Positions 1 to 11,934 of a stretch of 64,000 nucleotides of DNA are shown piece by piece; the first letter of the stretch is position 1, and each line of letters starts with the position of its first letter. Location of the stretch: the NCBI GenBank assembly GCA_038496445.1, contig JALMLS010000309.1, forward strand, positions 186,001 through 250,000. The letters run 5' to 3'. Under the pieces are notes generated by a model, which was not told where the DNA came from, made no database searches, and was given only the letters and a program-made list of their open reading frames with translations. Source of the DNA: Trichosphaerium sp. ATCC 40318. Taxonomy: Eukaryota > Discosea > Flabellinia > Trichosidae. The position numbers and the translations under genes are program-made.

Positions 1-1368
1 TTTTTTTTTTCAACCAAAGTCCAACACATTTGCTACACACCATAGCTATTTGCGACTTTCCTGCTATTACCAATTCCTTTACTACGCCGGTTACTGTTTT
101 CACAGTAAGTTTGGTACCTTGCCAACGGTGTTAAAGCTAAACAAGTTTCTGTGTTTGCTGAACACCATTTGATCATTTAATATGTTATAAACGCCTGTTT
201 AAACGCGTATCAAAACCACAAATGTTCCTTGTAAGGTTTTTTAACTCAGTACTCTTACCAAAACTGTTTATACAGTTTCTTACTGTGTTTTTTACGTTGT
301 AGTGCAGTTTTAAAGGGTAGTAATGCATTGTAATGAAGAAAATGAGATTCTAAAAAATATTCAAAATTACGTGAAACAAACATCTTTGCGCCAACATGCA
401 ACAACCTTCTGAAAACTATATCAACTATTCTAACACTACATATATAGGATCCTGTAGTGTATGAACGTTAAAGGCTCTCTTTATACTACAAAACAAGCAT
501 AGTTGTTACCATACACCTTATTTACACGATTGACTTGTACATAGTCCGTATGCAGTATTTTTCCTTGTGCTATACACTTTGAGATAGAAATGGGCGATTT
601 ATCTAGCACAAAAATAATAAACCAGCGTATCTTTCCCTGACATTCAAAGCTCCCTCCAATTTCAATGTAGTGATGTTTACACAGTGCCTATAAGCACGTT
701 TAGCATATTTACGAGCGAATACAACTGTAAGCAAAGGGACTTATCTATTTCACAAAAAGAGCGTACGTTTTAACGCAACACAGCTTTCATAGGCAGCACA
801 TTTCTTATGCATAGCGGTTTACATATATTACAACCGTGTAGCATCGTTTGATGGTGAGAAAAACGCTTTTTTTTGACCGGTTTTTGACCTTCCGCCTGAT
901 CGTAGCTCTTTCCTTATTTGCTAAATCTAGGTTCCTGCAAATTAACTAAATCGTTCACATATTTGCTCCGTGATGTTTCGTGTAGACTATGTAAACCATT
1001 ATCGATGTCTATAGTCTATTGGGATGTTATTATCACGAAACTTGCTCACGAAGTAACTCGAAGTCTATTCACGATGTTTCACACGCCACGAGATACACTC
1101 ACTTACTAGAAACGCTCATCTGAGACATTGTAACACGTTCATGTAATAAACAGATTTAACTAATTACACAAGCGTTACAACATCTCTTACAGTGCACCAC
1201 TGTGTAGAGTACAAAAAACGTAGTTAGAGTTAAAAATAACTGGGTGCAAAGTAACGTGAAATTTGGTGTACTTTTCATTTAACCAAGTTCATCGAACCGT
1301 TCAGGATAATATCTCAAAAATATAAACCATTTCGCCACAGTCAACAACACAATAAACACAACCATATC
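1..1368. other. Non-coding stretch at window start
   Basis: AT-rich sequence starting with a run of ten T. The only open frame over 60 codons (918-1109) has no recognisable protein features and no plausible exon partners. The region probably holds the promoter of the F-box/LRR gene that starts at 1369. Nothing else is supported. Confidence 0.5.
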
Positions 1369-2972
1369 ATGTGTAATACAAGGTACGCATCTAATGACGC
1401 TGAGAATTTTCACTGTCAATAGATATTGATACGTTGTTTAGTTTAGAAGGCAGTTTGCTATGTCTACCAACAGAGATTCTAGTTCAGATTTTCGAGCTAG
1501 TTCCAAAATCATTAAAAGCACTAGTTAACACATGCTATGATTTCTATCTAATCATGCGTGATGTCACTGGGTACCCATTTATTGTAGTAAGATCTCTTCA
1601 TGCCGCGAAAACGATTGCCAAATACCCTGGGGTTCTCAAGCATTCAGCAATTTCTGTGGACAGAGCTGTTTACTCTCATATTGTTCCAGTGATTAAAGCT
1701 CTTGCTGGTGCCCGTCAACTCAATATTAGATATTCGGGTATCAAAGACAAGGATATATTACCTCTCACCAATATTCGCTCTATCAACCTCGAAGGCACCT
1801 CAGTATCGAACGCTTGTCTAAAACAATTTTCTGGTGTTCACACAATAAGTCTAAGCCTCACAAACAACATTAGAGGTGACGGCGTTAAAGTACTTGCTGG
1901 TGTTCATACTATTGATCTTGGCTATACCAAAGCGAATGATACTGGTATTCAAGCACTAGCAGGCGTTCACAAGATCGATTTAAGACACACGCGTACAGTG
2001 ACAAATGAAGGAATTAAGGCACTTGCTGGCGTTCATACGATAAATCTATCCCATACAAAAGTCAGAGATACTGGGCTCCAAGCTCTTGCTGGGGTTCATA
2101 CTATTAGCTTGGATTATTGCCAGCTTATAACAAATGAAGGTGTGAAATCTCTTGCTGGAGTTCACACAATTAACCTCGAAAATACAAACATTACTGACGC
2201 TGGTATTATTGAACTATCTGGCGTACATACAATTCATTTACAGGACACACAAGTAACAGATGACGGTATATTGGCATTGGGAGGTGTACATTCGATATAT
2301 TTACAAGGTACTAGCGTCACAGATACAGGAGTTAAGGCACTTGGTGGCGTTCATACTATCAACTTGGATAGGACAAGGATAACTGGGGAGTGTCTATCAG
2401 CTCTTGCTGGTGCTCACTCTGTTTCATTGCAACGCACTACTATCTCAGGAGAGCATCTCGAAAAACTTGCTGGGGTTCACACAATTGACTTAGCACGGGC
2501 CACAACATCAGTTAAAGGCATAGTAGCACTTGCAGGTGTACATACAATTCAGTTACAAAATTGTCCAGCCATGTGGGGTTACAAAGACACAGCTGACAAA
2601 ATTGTCAAAGCGCTTGCTGGTGTTCATACAATTGGCCTATACAGGACTGATGTATCTGATGAGGGTGTTAAAGCATTGAGTGGAGTACATGAGATAGACC
2701 TTGGTCATACAAGAGTTACAGACGAAGGGTTGAAAGCGCTAAAAGGCGTTCATACTATTTGCTTAGCTGGCACAAAGGTAACAGATAAGGGTATGCTAGC
2801 ACTTCAAGGTGTTCATACCATAAAGGTATGGGATACAAAGGTAACAAAAGAAGGTATAAGGCAGCTTTGCATGTCAGGTGTGAGTACTATGTATGTGAGT
2901 GCCGCACAAATAGCTGAGAGCGAACAGGCGCATCTACGCAAAAATTATGGAGTAGAGTTCGTATGTGTGTAG
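1369..2972 (+). CDS. F-box and leucine-rich-repeat protein
   Basis: Probable substrate-recognition subunit of an SCF-type ubiquitin ligase. The long frame has no upstream ATG, but a short first exon (ATG at 1369, exon to 1382) joins across a 59-nt intron (1383-1441, GTACG...TTTAG) to give MCNTSLEGSLL, so this start is preferred. Residues about 12-50 match an F-box (LPTEILVQIFELVP). From about residue 85 to the end run some 16-18 near-regular repeats of about 23 residues built on the phrase LAGVHTI-x-L followed by T-x-V-T-D-x-G-I-x-A, an LRR variant. Seen: repeats and F-box. Family knowledge: F-box binds Skp1, LRR binds target. Target unknown. The repeat face is unusually uniform (GVHTI nearly invariant), which suggests recent repeat expansion. 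Confidence 0.8.
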
Positions 2973-3086
2973 ACTGCGATATTTTATACAATGTAAAAAC
3001 ATCTGTTTCCTAACGTCACTTGGATTGTAAATACACGATACTGCAAGTTTTTTTCTTAAGTTCGATGGTCTTGTTTGTATTTTTTC

Positions 3087-3983
3087 TTAACCTTCTTTGG
3101 GAACAAAAGGCTGTAGGTGGCCTTGCTTAAAGATAATTAAGCATCCATCTTTAGTTGTACGTTTGCATTTGTTTCCTTCGTCAGAAGGTGGTAGACGTAA
3201 CCAAGAATGTTTAACGCAATCTTCGTCACCTGGTAGAAATAAGGATTCAAAAAAAAAACCAAAGCTTGCTGTTTTGATTTCGTACCGTTTTCACTCTTGA
3301 AACTACCCTCAACAACAAACAACTCTTCGCCACCCCATCCTACAACCCAGTCAATGCTAGAGCCAGGAGCCCATTTTTCCATCCACATGTGCTCTTTTGT
3401 TTTCTTATTCTGGAATAATTCCAAAATCTGTCTTCCTAATTTTCGCGTCACGTGATTACTCAAACCGATATTTTTATGTCTATATAAAGACGTACCATCT
3501 TTTAAAGTCTTCCAAAGCTTCTCATCCTTCCAATTAATGGCTACAGGGTCCTTATCGTCTTTATCAATTGCGAACATTGATTTTCCATAAATTGTAGTTC
3601 CAGTTTCAATACACGGCTTGTGCGAACTCCCAATGGGAAGTCTAACATATGAACCAGCCGAATAAGTTACTCCTTCGTCGTGTACTTCTCCATCTAGCAC
3701 AAAATACTCTTCACCACCTGAAAAATTATAAAGACAAACTCGCCAAGCTCAAAAGTACCTATGTGAGTGTGGTTTGGTATGTTTAAACCAGCGCTTAGTT
3801 CCATCAATGCTGTGTTTCTACCCGCTGAAAAATTTCAGTGTAAAAGCTGTTTCTAGGTGAGCACGTACGGTTTTTTCCGATATCAAAGTAACGTGCTTTG
3901 AAGCCTTTCATTGGTTCGACCGAAATAAGATCAGAGGCTTTTGCTGACGCTCTAGTCGAGTAAATAGAGTTTAGGGGTTGCAT
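3087..3983 (-). CDS. ChrR-like double-cupin protein
   Basis: Four exons (3983-3869, 3824-3759, 3717-3286, 3229-3087) joined by introns 3825-3868, 3718-3758 and 3230-3285; each intron starts GTAC and ends AG, and every join keeps frame. The product has two ChrR/anti-ECFsigma-type cupin halves. The first carries PNHTHIGGEEYFVLDG, the second GGEELFVVEGSF with a C-terminal IFKQGHL. The HTH...E pattern is the metal-binding cupin signature, conserved in the first half; in the second half the equivalent of the HxH is not clear. Family members bind Zn or another divalent metal; some work with anti-sigma factors in bacteria, and others are stand-alone enzymes. Here function is unknown. The first 24 residues (MQPLNSIYSTRASAKAS) are Ser/Ala/Arg-containing and could be an organelle-targeting leader, which is inference. 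What looks like a frameshift near 3250 is fully explained by the last intron. Confidence 0.8.
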
Positions 3984-4380
3984 GGGTATGACGCGTGGTA
4001 GTTAGATGCTGGTACAGGTTTGTTTACCATTTTCGGTTTTTGTGACAATATGTGTGAATTGAGTATCGCTTTCCAAGGGTAGATTCAGCTACATAAAGCC
4101 ATTTACAAGTTGGGCGGTATCCTTTTTTGGATAGAGAACAGTTAAAGATTCCATATTTGCACTAGTGCTCTATAAGCCAACAAGCAAAAACGACACCATG
4201 TAACATTAATATGTGCTCTTACTTTCTTTTTGAAAAAGTTGGCTTCTTTTTCTATGTCTAGACTAAAGCGAAAGTAACAATCATGTATGTGCCGTAATGG
4301 TTTTATTGTTATTCTGGCTGCCCTCTATAAGATAAAACTGAGGTTTACAATTTATGTGATTGTTATTGTTTGTAAAAAGT
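3984..4380. other. Intergenic spacer
   Basis: About 400 bp between the cupin gene start and the stop of the next minus-strand gene. It should contain the cupin promoter. No open frame or repeat stands out. Confidence 0.4.
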
Positions 4381-6277
4381 CTATCCTACAATCGTTCCAG
4401 TTGGTGTTAATTCTTCTGACATTGTGTTGTCATAAGGAAACAAGTATTCGTGAATCGAAGAATTAAAGACCACAGCAATACCCACTATGATTAACAAGAA
4501 TAAAACAATAGCTGTCACTACAGATGCAACTATTGGTACTGTATTCTAACAAAAAGTGTTAGAACATAACAAGCAAACACAGAAAAACAACAACATTAAT
4601 CCTCCAAAGAGAGCCAAAAAAACCAAAGATGTTGCTTACCGTTTTTTCTTTACAGTTGAATTCTTGTAAAACAAGCAAGCTATTCTTAGTTACTTCAGCG
4701 ATAATGTTTACACATAAATCAGTGTTTACAATATTCACGTGATTATCTGTTACATTACATTGATCTCCTAACAACAACAAAGAAAGTTAGATGCTATGAT
4801 AGATAGTTAGTGTAACGTCTTCATACCAGCCCATTTAATTATTTCTACTTTTTTTGCAATAGATAGCAAAGACTCATTTAGAGATAGGATACCTCTCAAC
4901 GTAGGACATCCTGATACATGTAAAACACCGCCATTCCATAACAAAGTTCCATTCAGTATAAAATCTCCTACAAAGGAACATCAACGTAATGTTCAACACC
5001 GTATTGTTTAAAGGAATAATTGCTCGAACCAATAATAATTGTGCTCTTATTTAGTTCAAATAAATCAGTTGAATTCAGTAGCTCTTCAAATTCTTCGCCT
5101 GTAAGTTTAACTGTATCCTTGACACGTGATAATTTAGAATAAATACATTCTAGTTTTCAATCGTACCGTGTAAGTACCAATATCTAGCGGACCATAAGTG
5201 CCATTCATCCAAAGTGTAGCATTGGAAAAGTCCTTATCCATCCGCAGAATGCCACCTCTTCCTTCGTCATACACATAAAGATGAGAACTATTCATATTTG
5301 TAGATACATAGAGTGGCTTGATCACATCATCAACATGTCGTACTGTACGTTTATTTCTTGTATCGTGCATAAGAATATCTACTGTATCAATGAATTGAGT
5401 AGCATAAATGATACCATTCAATGAGTCATAGGCGATGTTCGTGCCACGAAATCCTAGTGAAAAGTGCTGTTAGTTCTTAGGAAAAAGCAACTTTTTGCGG
5501 CACCTCTTTCTATTGTTTCGAGTGCTCCTGAATAGACGTTTAACCTTTGAATGGCTGGTCCAGCTATATTAGGGCGTAGTATATACAACCAATCACCGAG
5601 TGTATCTGCAGCAATACCTACAACTTAGTAAACTTTTTTTTTTGCCTTTTACTTTTAAGAGAGGACAGATGTTGACGTACTGAAGATTCCTTCCATAGGA
5701 GATGACGTTAAACGCGTTGGATGCTTCTGGAAGCCATGGAAAAGAGATATATACCATATATCCTCATTATCGGAGAAATACAAGCGTCTTTTTGATTCAT
5801 CAAGTTCAAGGGCGCTGATTCTTGTCCACTTTTTACGCTCAACAGAGTATTCTGTATCATCGAAACCATCGTATTTAATACTACCATATACACAGTTATG
5901 TATTTTTAACAGGTGAGATAAGTAGTGGTTTTCGTACTGTACAATTTGGCCACCAGTAGAAGCTTCGTTCGTAGATAGATATATATTAAAAGTATCTTGA
6001 TCAATAGAAATGTCGTTCATCACGTGTGTAGGTTCAACTATCGCGTAAAAAACACGGGACATTGCGTCATCGATATCTTGATTGATATGTTTTACAGTAA
6101 CGTCACGTGATTGCGTCCCCGAAGCAAATACAAGAGAATCGCACTAAAATGTTTGTAAGGATACTAAACGATTGAGGATCTACTAGATACTTTTTTCCGC
6201 CTTTTTCTACGTACATGGGATGGTACTATCGAAATGGCGATAATACCGATAACGCTAAAAATATCTACAATACGCAT
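4381..6277 (-). CDS. Type I membrane protein with YWTD/NHL-like propeller repeats
   Basis: Multi-exon gene. Exon 1 (6277-6215) encodes a 21-residue signal peptide (MRIVDIFSVIGIIAISIVPSH) and ends at a GTACGTAG donor. Central exons (about 6145-5660, 5600-5490, 5460-5150, 5080-4800) carry repeated segments such as RLYFSDNEDIWYI, IYATQF and LYVYDEGRGGILRMD, which resemble the blades of LDL-receptor YWTD or NHL beta-propellers. The last exon encodes one strongly hydrophobic helix (VTAIVLFLLIIVGIAVVF) followed by a short acidic tail, stop at 4381. Seen: signal peptide, one membrane helix, repeat-like blades. Inference: extracellular propeller anchored at the plasma membrane, ligand unknown. Middle exon joints were only partly resolved. 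Confidence 0.6.
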
Positions 6278-6526
6278 GAACTACAATGAGGAAACTAGCA
6301 AGCTCTCTCGTCGTAGTTAACAGACTTGTGAGTACAAACAAAAGCAAACATTTAGTCAACTATTTTCTATGCTACCATTCTTTTTATGTACCACAGTTGT
6401 CGTACCCCTTTTTTTTTTTTGAAAGACGTATAAGTGTCAGTGCTGATTAAATTGTTATTTCATATCTTCATTATTACCAAATAAATTTAATAATAAGGAG
6501 CGCATTGATAAGATTTTATATAAAAT

Positions 6527-7612
6527 TCACCAATTGAATACAAACTTCTTTGATGGTTTTGGTACATACGGCTCATCTTTATGCTCTTCCCAAGCTTCAC
6601 GCACGTCCTCAAAAGTATAATCCCAATCACCATGGTGACGCATGATGACTGAGGCAATTTCTGTGATGTGTTCAAAAGTGACTTGATCGACTACCTTGTC
6701 ATGATAAATCTCTATCACACTCTTCATTTTAGAGAAATCTAAAGACCACGATGATTTAGGACCATCTGAAGATATTTCAAACACAGTGTTATCGTCAACA
6801 TATACCCTTACACGCTTACTACGTTCCCATGGAGCAAAACAATCAATTGAGAGCTTGATTGGAGAAGTGCCTTGCTCAACTCTTCGTGGGAAAAACATAC
6901 ACTCTGCCTCGCAGGTAAAGTACACATCAGGTCCTCCACAGACCCCACCTGGCTCCGTTATGGTTTCTGAAGAATTTTTAGTATAGTATGCAAAGTTTCT
7001 GACATGTTTTGGTAGATTGTTGTGGCACTCAAGAAGCTCCGCTTCAAGTTTAAGTTTGGTTGCAGCTTCTTTTGTGTTGTTCAATGATAATGCCTTGTAA
7101 GCACGTGATAATCCTTGAAAATGATCGTAATCAAATTGAAGACGATTTTGTAGAAACTGACGAATATCAGAAGAGTCCAAAGGCGGTTTGTTTTGTTGTT
7201 TGTTCGCATCGTCATTTTCACTTTGTTTTTCGAATTTGGTGTTGTAGTAGTATCTGTGAGGTGAGTTTGCTTCTAACACTGCACAAAACGTTTTATTGAC
7301 GGTAATCTAAACAAGAGTTGTCAAATTAACTTGGCTATTTTTAAAAGTGACGCCAAACTGTGCGAATGTATTATTTGCGCGTAGTAAAAGCGATTTGATG
7401 ATGTTTTGAGGAGTTTGAGTTTAAAATACCGAAAAATGATTAAAACCTGGTTCTAGAGGCGGTCAATAGCGTACCCATGCGCACACTTGTTTGTATGTAC
7501 ATGTGTGAAAGGCTTTACAAACAATTTCGTGTACTGTGTCGTATTGAATAAATAAAGTCGAGTTTGGCGTGCTGTGTGGTGTATCCATTTGTTTTTTCAT
7601 GCTTTGGTTCAT
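6527..7612 (-). CDS. Unknown protein, inverted-duplicate copy 1
   Basis: Two exons. Exon 1 starts at ATG 7612 and runs to 7475; a 168-nt intron (7307-7474, GTACGC...TTTAG) joins in frame to exon 2 (7306-6527). Without exon 1 the long frame has only a GTG start, so the spliced start is preferred; the same exon 1 is conserved in the second copy. Product about 305 residues, no signal peptide or membrane helix, with a Cys-containing central part (CGGPDVYFTCEAECMFFPRR) and a charged C-terminus. No family recognised. Its near-identical partner lies inverted at 14678-15785; differences cluster in the C-terminal third (for example a different stretch after WERSK and a different tail). The short final segment differs completely between copies. 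Confidence 0.7.
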
Positions 7613-7715
7613 TTAACGTGTCTCAAATTGTGTTTTTTTTTTTGTTTTTGAGTCAACGTCATTTCTTGTAAACACATCAAATCATTCATTACTCTTTCAC
7701 TAAGAGGTAGTTAAT
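6527..7715. repeat. Inverted duplication, left arm
   Basis: Left arm of a roughly 1.2-kb inverted duplication. The reverse complement of this stretch closely matches 14598-15785, including the coding exons, the long intron and about 100 bp upstream of the ATG (shared TGTTTACAAGAAATGACGTT). The two arms are about 6.9 kb apart. Confidence 0.85.
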
Positions 7716-8040
7716 TGAAGTGGCCGATGGTTGGTTGAAGTGTTTTATCTTCTATTTTTATTGAATTTCGACTATTTTTGCTCCTATTTGTTTTCTTAGG
7801 ACGTTGCTGAAATGGTAAGTTTGGTTTATCCACTGGTAAGGTTTCACGCCCAATTGTACGATGACCTATTAAGTTTCGTCCGATTTAGCAACTATACCGC
7901 TAAAAGCATACTACAACGCCTTATTAGGCATTTATTAGGCCAGAAAACTCGTTATACGAGATTACTTTACATTCTTCGTTAAACACTACTGTTGGTGCTC
8001 CAATTGCGTTTTCAGTAGTCTAAACGCGTATTTCCAGTGT
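7613..8040. other. Intergenic spacer with end of inverted repeat
   Basis: The first 100 bp belong to the inverted duplication and should include the promoter of the minus-strand gene. The rest (7716-8040) is AT-rich, with no supported exon. A TTTTCTTAG followed by GACGTTGCTGAAATG|GTAAG near 7790-7815 looks like a tiny exon between splice sites, but no gene could be attached to it. Confidence 0.35.
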
Positions 8041-8274
8041 TTACACTCCTACTTTACGTATAGCATGGGCGAAAGTTGAATCGTTCTTTACAGCATACCC
8101 CTTGAGCGTTTGTTTATCATCCATTTGCATTCCAACAAAAATGAGCGTTTGTTTTTCTACTGGAATACCTTCCTTGTCTTCTAGCTTTTGTTTCACGTTT
8201 TCGATAGTATCAGATGGTTCTACTTCAAGGGTGTATATTTTGTTAGCTCGCACGTTATTGATAAACAGTTGCAT
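8041..8274 (-). CDS. Divergent ubiquitin-like protein without diglycine
   Basis: Seventy-seven residues starting MQLFINN that align almost without gaps to ubiquitin: LEVEPSDTIENVK, DKEGIP, QTLIF and DSTFAHAI are recognisable. Start chosen at the ATG matching ubiquitin Met1; an upstream in-frame ATG at 8370 would add 32 residues with no similarity. The Ile44-equivalent is kept, the Lys63-equivalent is kept, the Lys48-equivalent is Met and one residue is inserted near position 11. The protein ends KVGV and stops, so the C-terminal GG needed for conjugation is GV. Known: ubiquitin with Gly76 changed to Val cannot be conjugated or cleaved normally. Inference: a non-conjugated ubiquitin-fold modulator, or a decaying ubiquitin gene. 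It sits between the duplicated unknown gene and the Skp1-like gene. Confidence 0.75.
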   Translation of the reverse strand: MQLFINNVRANKIYTLEVEPSDTIENVKQKLEDKEGIPVEKQTLIFVGMQMDDKQTLKGYAVKNDSTFAHAIRKVGV

Positions 8275-8387
8275 TGATGTTGTGTTTTTATTGTGTTTGT
8301 TAACTGTTTTTTCTGTATTCTGTTCGTTGAAAGTCACTGGAAAAAACTGTTTCGCGTTCGGTATCATATCTGTTGATTTGGAGTACA

Positions 8388-10024
8388 CGAGATATCAGTC
8401 TATGAAAGTAAAATCTCTGAGAGCAATTATTACACGTGACAAATCACGTGAATTCTGATACTACTTCCAACACCTTCAATCAACTACATCAAATGCTATA
8501 AGTAAAAGTTGGAAAGGAGAAACAGACAGAACTCAGTGTATCAAGAGAGTTTGTAGCACTGAGTAGTATCCTAACAGCGCAACAAACACAAATCGATGAC
8601 AAAGAGAGTGTTGATAGCTTTCTCATTGTCTTGCAACATGAGATTGGGTTCGAATGGCTTGTAAACAATTACAACAGATCAATTACAGACATATACGATG
8701 ATTACTGCGCTAAACCGACACAGATGAAATCCTCATACCTTGAGACTGTACGCTACGTTTATCACTCTCGGGTACTTAAATGCTTTCTAGCTCTTCGACG
8801 CAGTAGCATGCTGTGACTACCTTGATGTTGACAAGAGTGTTACCAAGAAAGCCGCCAATATTCTACAAATTGAAAATGCAACAAAAGATCCAACAATTCT
8901 GGAGTTCAGCTATCCACTATCGTTTGAGTCAAAAGCCGTATTGAACGCGTTTAAAGGAGGTAATAGCATTTCACCAATTTATACTTACTTTCTTAGAGTT
9001 CTTCGTAGACCTCACTGATGATGCGGCTAGAGGGAAGGGAAACGATACTTTCGGTTCTTTTTCTTCAGGTTTCTATAGACCCAGCACCACCACCAGCGCT
9101 ACCTATTACATTTTTTGGCTTTCTAAGGGGAAGTATGGTATAACCTTGGAAGGTCTCAAGAGGATATTTGGTATTGACAAGAAAGTAGCATTTGAACTTG
9201 CAAAAGAATATTTGAGATTAATTTTCAAAACAAAGGAATTGGTTTCCAAAGTTGAACTTAAGGATTGTGATGCTTTGTTACCGTTATGGAAGCAAATAAC
9301 CTATGCGCAGTTAGTTGAGCTATCAACACAAGCTCCTGAAGATAAAGAGTATACAGCGATTGGTGCTGTCATCGCAAAAAACTTGAAGTACTTTTCTCTT
9401 TTTCAGTTTCTTTTGGATATTGTCGAAAGTGAGAACAAGACACATGCCATGAAAATCAAGGAAGATATTGTTTATGCTCTCGTACACCACTCTCATGAGT
9501 ATAACTCAAAGGACATAATGGATACCATTGCTTGTATTCCTCCATCCAGGAGATGGGCAATCATGAATCGTACTGCATTCAGTATGTCATCAGTTCCAAG
9601 AAGAACATACTTCTGGGAAGCAATCAAGTACACTTTTATCCTTTTGTTGTTTAGTTGTACTTACACATACAAAAGGTTAGCTATACTGACAGAGGAACAC
9701 GAGACTAGTCATCCCTTCATGTCTTCATTTGAGCGTGAGCTTTCAGACGACAATTGGAAAAATCCAGAGAAAAACTATTTATCAGGTAGAACGCTATCTG
9801 TATCGATGTACTCTGTCGTTCAGGTAAAGGGATGGCAAGCCAAGTGGTTTAAAAAGACACACGATAATGTTAGGATTGACTGGTACGAATACAAGCACTG
9901 CTGTCTACTAACCATCAATACAAAACAGGGAAAGCAAGAAGTAAATTACATGCTTAGCGGCCAGGGCAAACAGCTGTTTTCGAAACAAAACTGTCCTCTA
10001 CGTTTCTGTTTTAAAAGTGAATAA
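8388..10024. repeat. Direct duplication, unit 1
   Basis: Matches 12190-13663 in the same orientation, with high identity in exons 1-2 and in the last 400 bp. The shared block begins about 14 bp upstream of the start codon (AGTCTATGAAAG). The middle (about 8960-9160 versus 12764-12915) is strongly diverged. Confidence 0.85.
8402..10024 (+). CDS. Skp1/BTB-like protein, tandem copy 1
   Basis: Five exons, with introns 8448-8502, 8748-8790, 8960-8996 and 9628-9675, all keeping frame. The N-terminal part (KQTELSVSREFVALSSIL, then LFDAVACCDYLDVDK) follows the Skp1/BTB (POZ) fold plan: a 'V-SRE--LS--' strand-helix start and an 'AA-YLD' helix. Downstream is a helical region (LAKEYLRLIF, LLPLWKQITY, FSLFQFLLDIV) and a basic Trp-rich tail (VKGWQAKWF). 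An apparent stop near 8496 falls inside intron 1, so the gene is not broken there. Likely an adaptor for a cullin-type ligase, given the neighbouring F-box and ubiquitin-like genes; this is inference from weak similarity. A second copy lies at 12203-13663. The long C-terminal tail (to 10024) is not present in the second copy. Confidence 0.6.
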
Positions 10025-10281
10025 ATTCTCCATTTTTTCTTAATGTTGCAATAAGATAGGCTTATGACGGATGTAGCTTACACGGCGTGATTAGCTCAGC
10101 CTATTTAAAGTAGATTTTTGACCGATTTTAATAGTGTTTTGTTATGTTTTAGGTGCCTTATCGCTGATTTCATTAACTTCCTTGTACTACTTTGTTTAGA
10201 AACACTATTGTTGTTAAAGGACAAAACCAACCGCAATTACTTTATTTCTTGAACATGCTATTACCAGGTTACTCATACTTT

Positions 10282-11934
10282 TTAAAAAGGAACACGGTAG
10301 ATAGTCTCAGCAAATTGTTGAGCAGACATGTCGTCATCTCCTCTGTTGAATCCACCGACCACATACAATCTATTCTTTGCGTTCACTGCTGAAGTTCTAA
10401 ATAATTTTGGTGGTACACTGCCACTTGTAGTAACAAGAGAGAAAGTGCGCGAAGCAACATCCCATGACGCCAACTTAGCAGAAATTAATGATTAAAAACA
10501 CATACTATAGTAAACAGTAACGTACCTCATTCACAGGAACACCAAAACCTTGAGATCCAATAACCTCTCCTCCAAATATTTGAACCTTAGTACCAGCTCT
10601 ATTGGCAGCAGAACCAAAGAAAACCCTTTTAAAGAGTTAGAACAAACAAAACTACTTCAAATGGGTTGTTTACCTTGCAGGCAAGTTTCCAGTTGCTGGA
10701 TCGTAGACCTTTGTCCATGTCTTCGACGCAAGATCAAATTCCCTGAAAGGAAAGCGTAAGTAAAGGAAGGCAAGTAGTTAGACACGTGTACCAAACGTCT
10801 CCAATGAAAGTTATTTGAGGGATGAAAGCGACACCTCCATACATCCATAGAGTCTTTCCGTTGTTTATAGTTTCAAGTCCAGGTGTAAACCTGCCAAAAG
10901 GCTCTTCACGCTTTTCTTGTTCGCTCACCAATGGTGCTGTTTTTACCTTTGCGTTGTGACTTAGTAGTATTTTAGTGAGTGAACCAAATGCGTTTGTAGG
11001 TATGCTCATTGGAGACTTCGAAGGAGGGGACAACATTTGCCATGTTTCTGAATTTGCGTTGTATTCCCACAAATCATTGAGTTGCGTGAATTGTTCGTTT
11101 ATGCCTCCGAAGACATAGTATTTGTTGCCGAAAGAAGAAGAGCCCGATGCTAATCTAGCGCCTAAGCCTGCAGGTACAAGACTTGTACGATCCCTCCACT
11201 TTCCTACAAGTAAACAAGCAAGTTAGTTTTTGTTCGAGTTTAATGTGCACGTGCTTGTTTTTGTATTGAAAGTATAGAAACTATCAGGTGCGGGGAACAC
11301 GCGGGCTTGCGTATCATCAAACTCGCCTCCTCCAAAGACTAGAACAACATCTCTACCCTTCAACGTAACGACGCCACTATAAAACAAGGTTATAAACTAA
11401 ATTACGAAAAACCAGTTTAATTTAGGAAACAAAACGTTTAGTATCACGTGCGTCGAAGCAAAGGAGCGTTCTGAGGGTACAACGGCATGTTTCTTGACAG
11501 AAAACTACAAGTAAAAGTTGGTTCATGTGGGTTATAATAATGGCACAGAAAGCCGGTTTTGTACCCTTTTCCATATACATTTAAAAGGTTCTGGCCTACT
11601 TGGTACTACCAAACAACGCCACAGGTCGTTGAAGAAAATCCAGTTGGAGCTATTATCAGAAGGGACATCCAAGACGCCACCAAAGACGTAAAAACGATTA
11701 GGGGTGCCTAGTTTGATTGTAAATGTTTTATTTTGAACTCGTTTTAACTAGCGCACCTGGATATTTGTTTGCAGCAAGTTCTCCACTTCCCCTACGTACG
11801 TATTAGCAAACAGCACAATAATTACATCGTAAGAGATACCTTGGGAATGGGTCCGTTGGTTTTGGAGTCTCCCATACACTGCTTCCAATAGCAAGAACAA
11901 TAAGCAAAGATACGAGAAGGAAACGCTTCTCCAT
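10282..11934 (-). CDS. Secreted Kelch-repeat protein
   Basis: Multi-exon gene starting at 11934 with a signal peptide (MEKRFLLVSLLIVLAIGSSV). Later exons encode Kelch-type blades: 'LWMYGGVAFIP', 'MWEYNANSETWQML', 'NRLYVVGGFNRGDDDM', 'YKYYVFGGI'-like stretches with the paired Gly and the spaced Tyr/Trp that mark Kelch motifs. Introns of about 45-60 nt separate most blades, at about 11,840, 11,770, 11,560, 11,400, 11,220, 10,790, 10,640 and 10,490. Stop at 10282. Family: six-bladed beta-propeller, often binding sugars or proteins; galactose oxidase is a relative, but no copper-ligand pattern was verified. It lies between the two Skp1-like copies on the opposite strand. Confidence 0.7.

Noticed and set aside
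918-1109. 63-codon frame in the first kilobase
   Set aside because: No homology pattern, no splice partners, and a composition like the surrounding spacer.
3137-3300. Apparent frameshift making the cupin gene a pseudogene
   Set aside because: A 56-nt GTACG...AG intron (3230-3285) restores the second cupin half exactly.
8441-8510. Stop codons that seem to break Skp1-like copy 1
   Set aside because: They fall in a 55-nt intron (8448-8502) present at the same place and length in copy 2; splicing gives an open frame.
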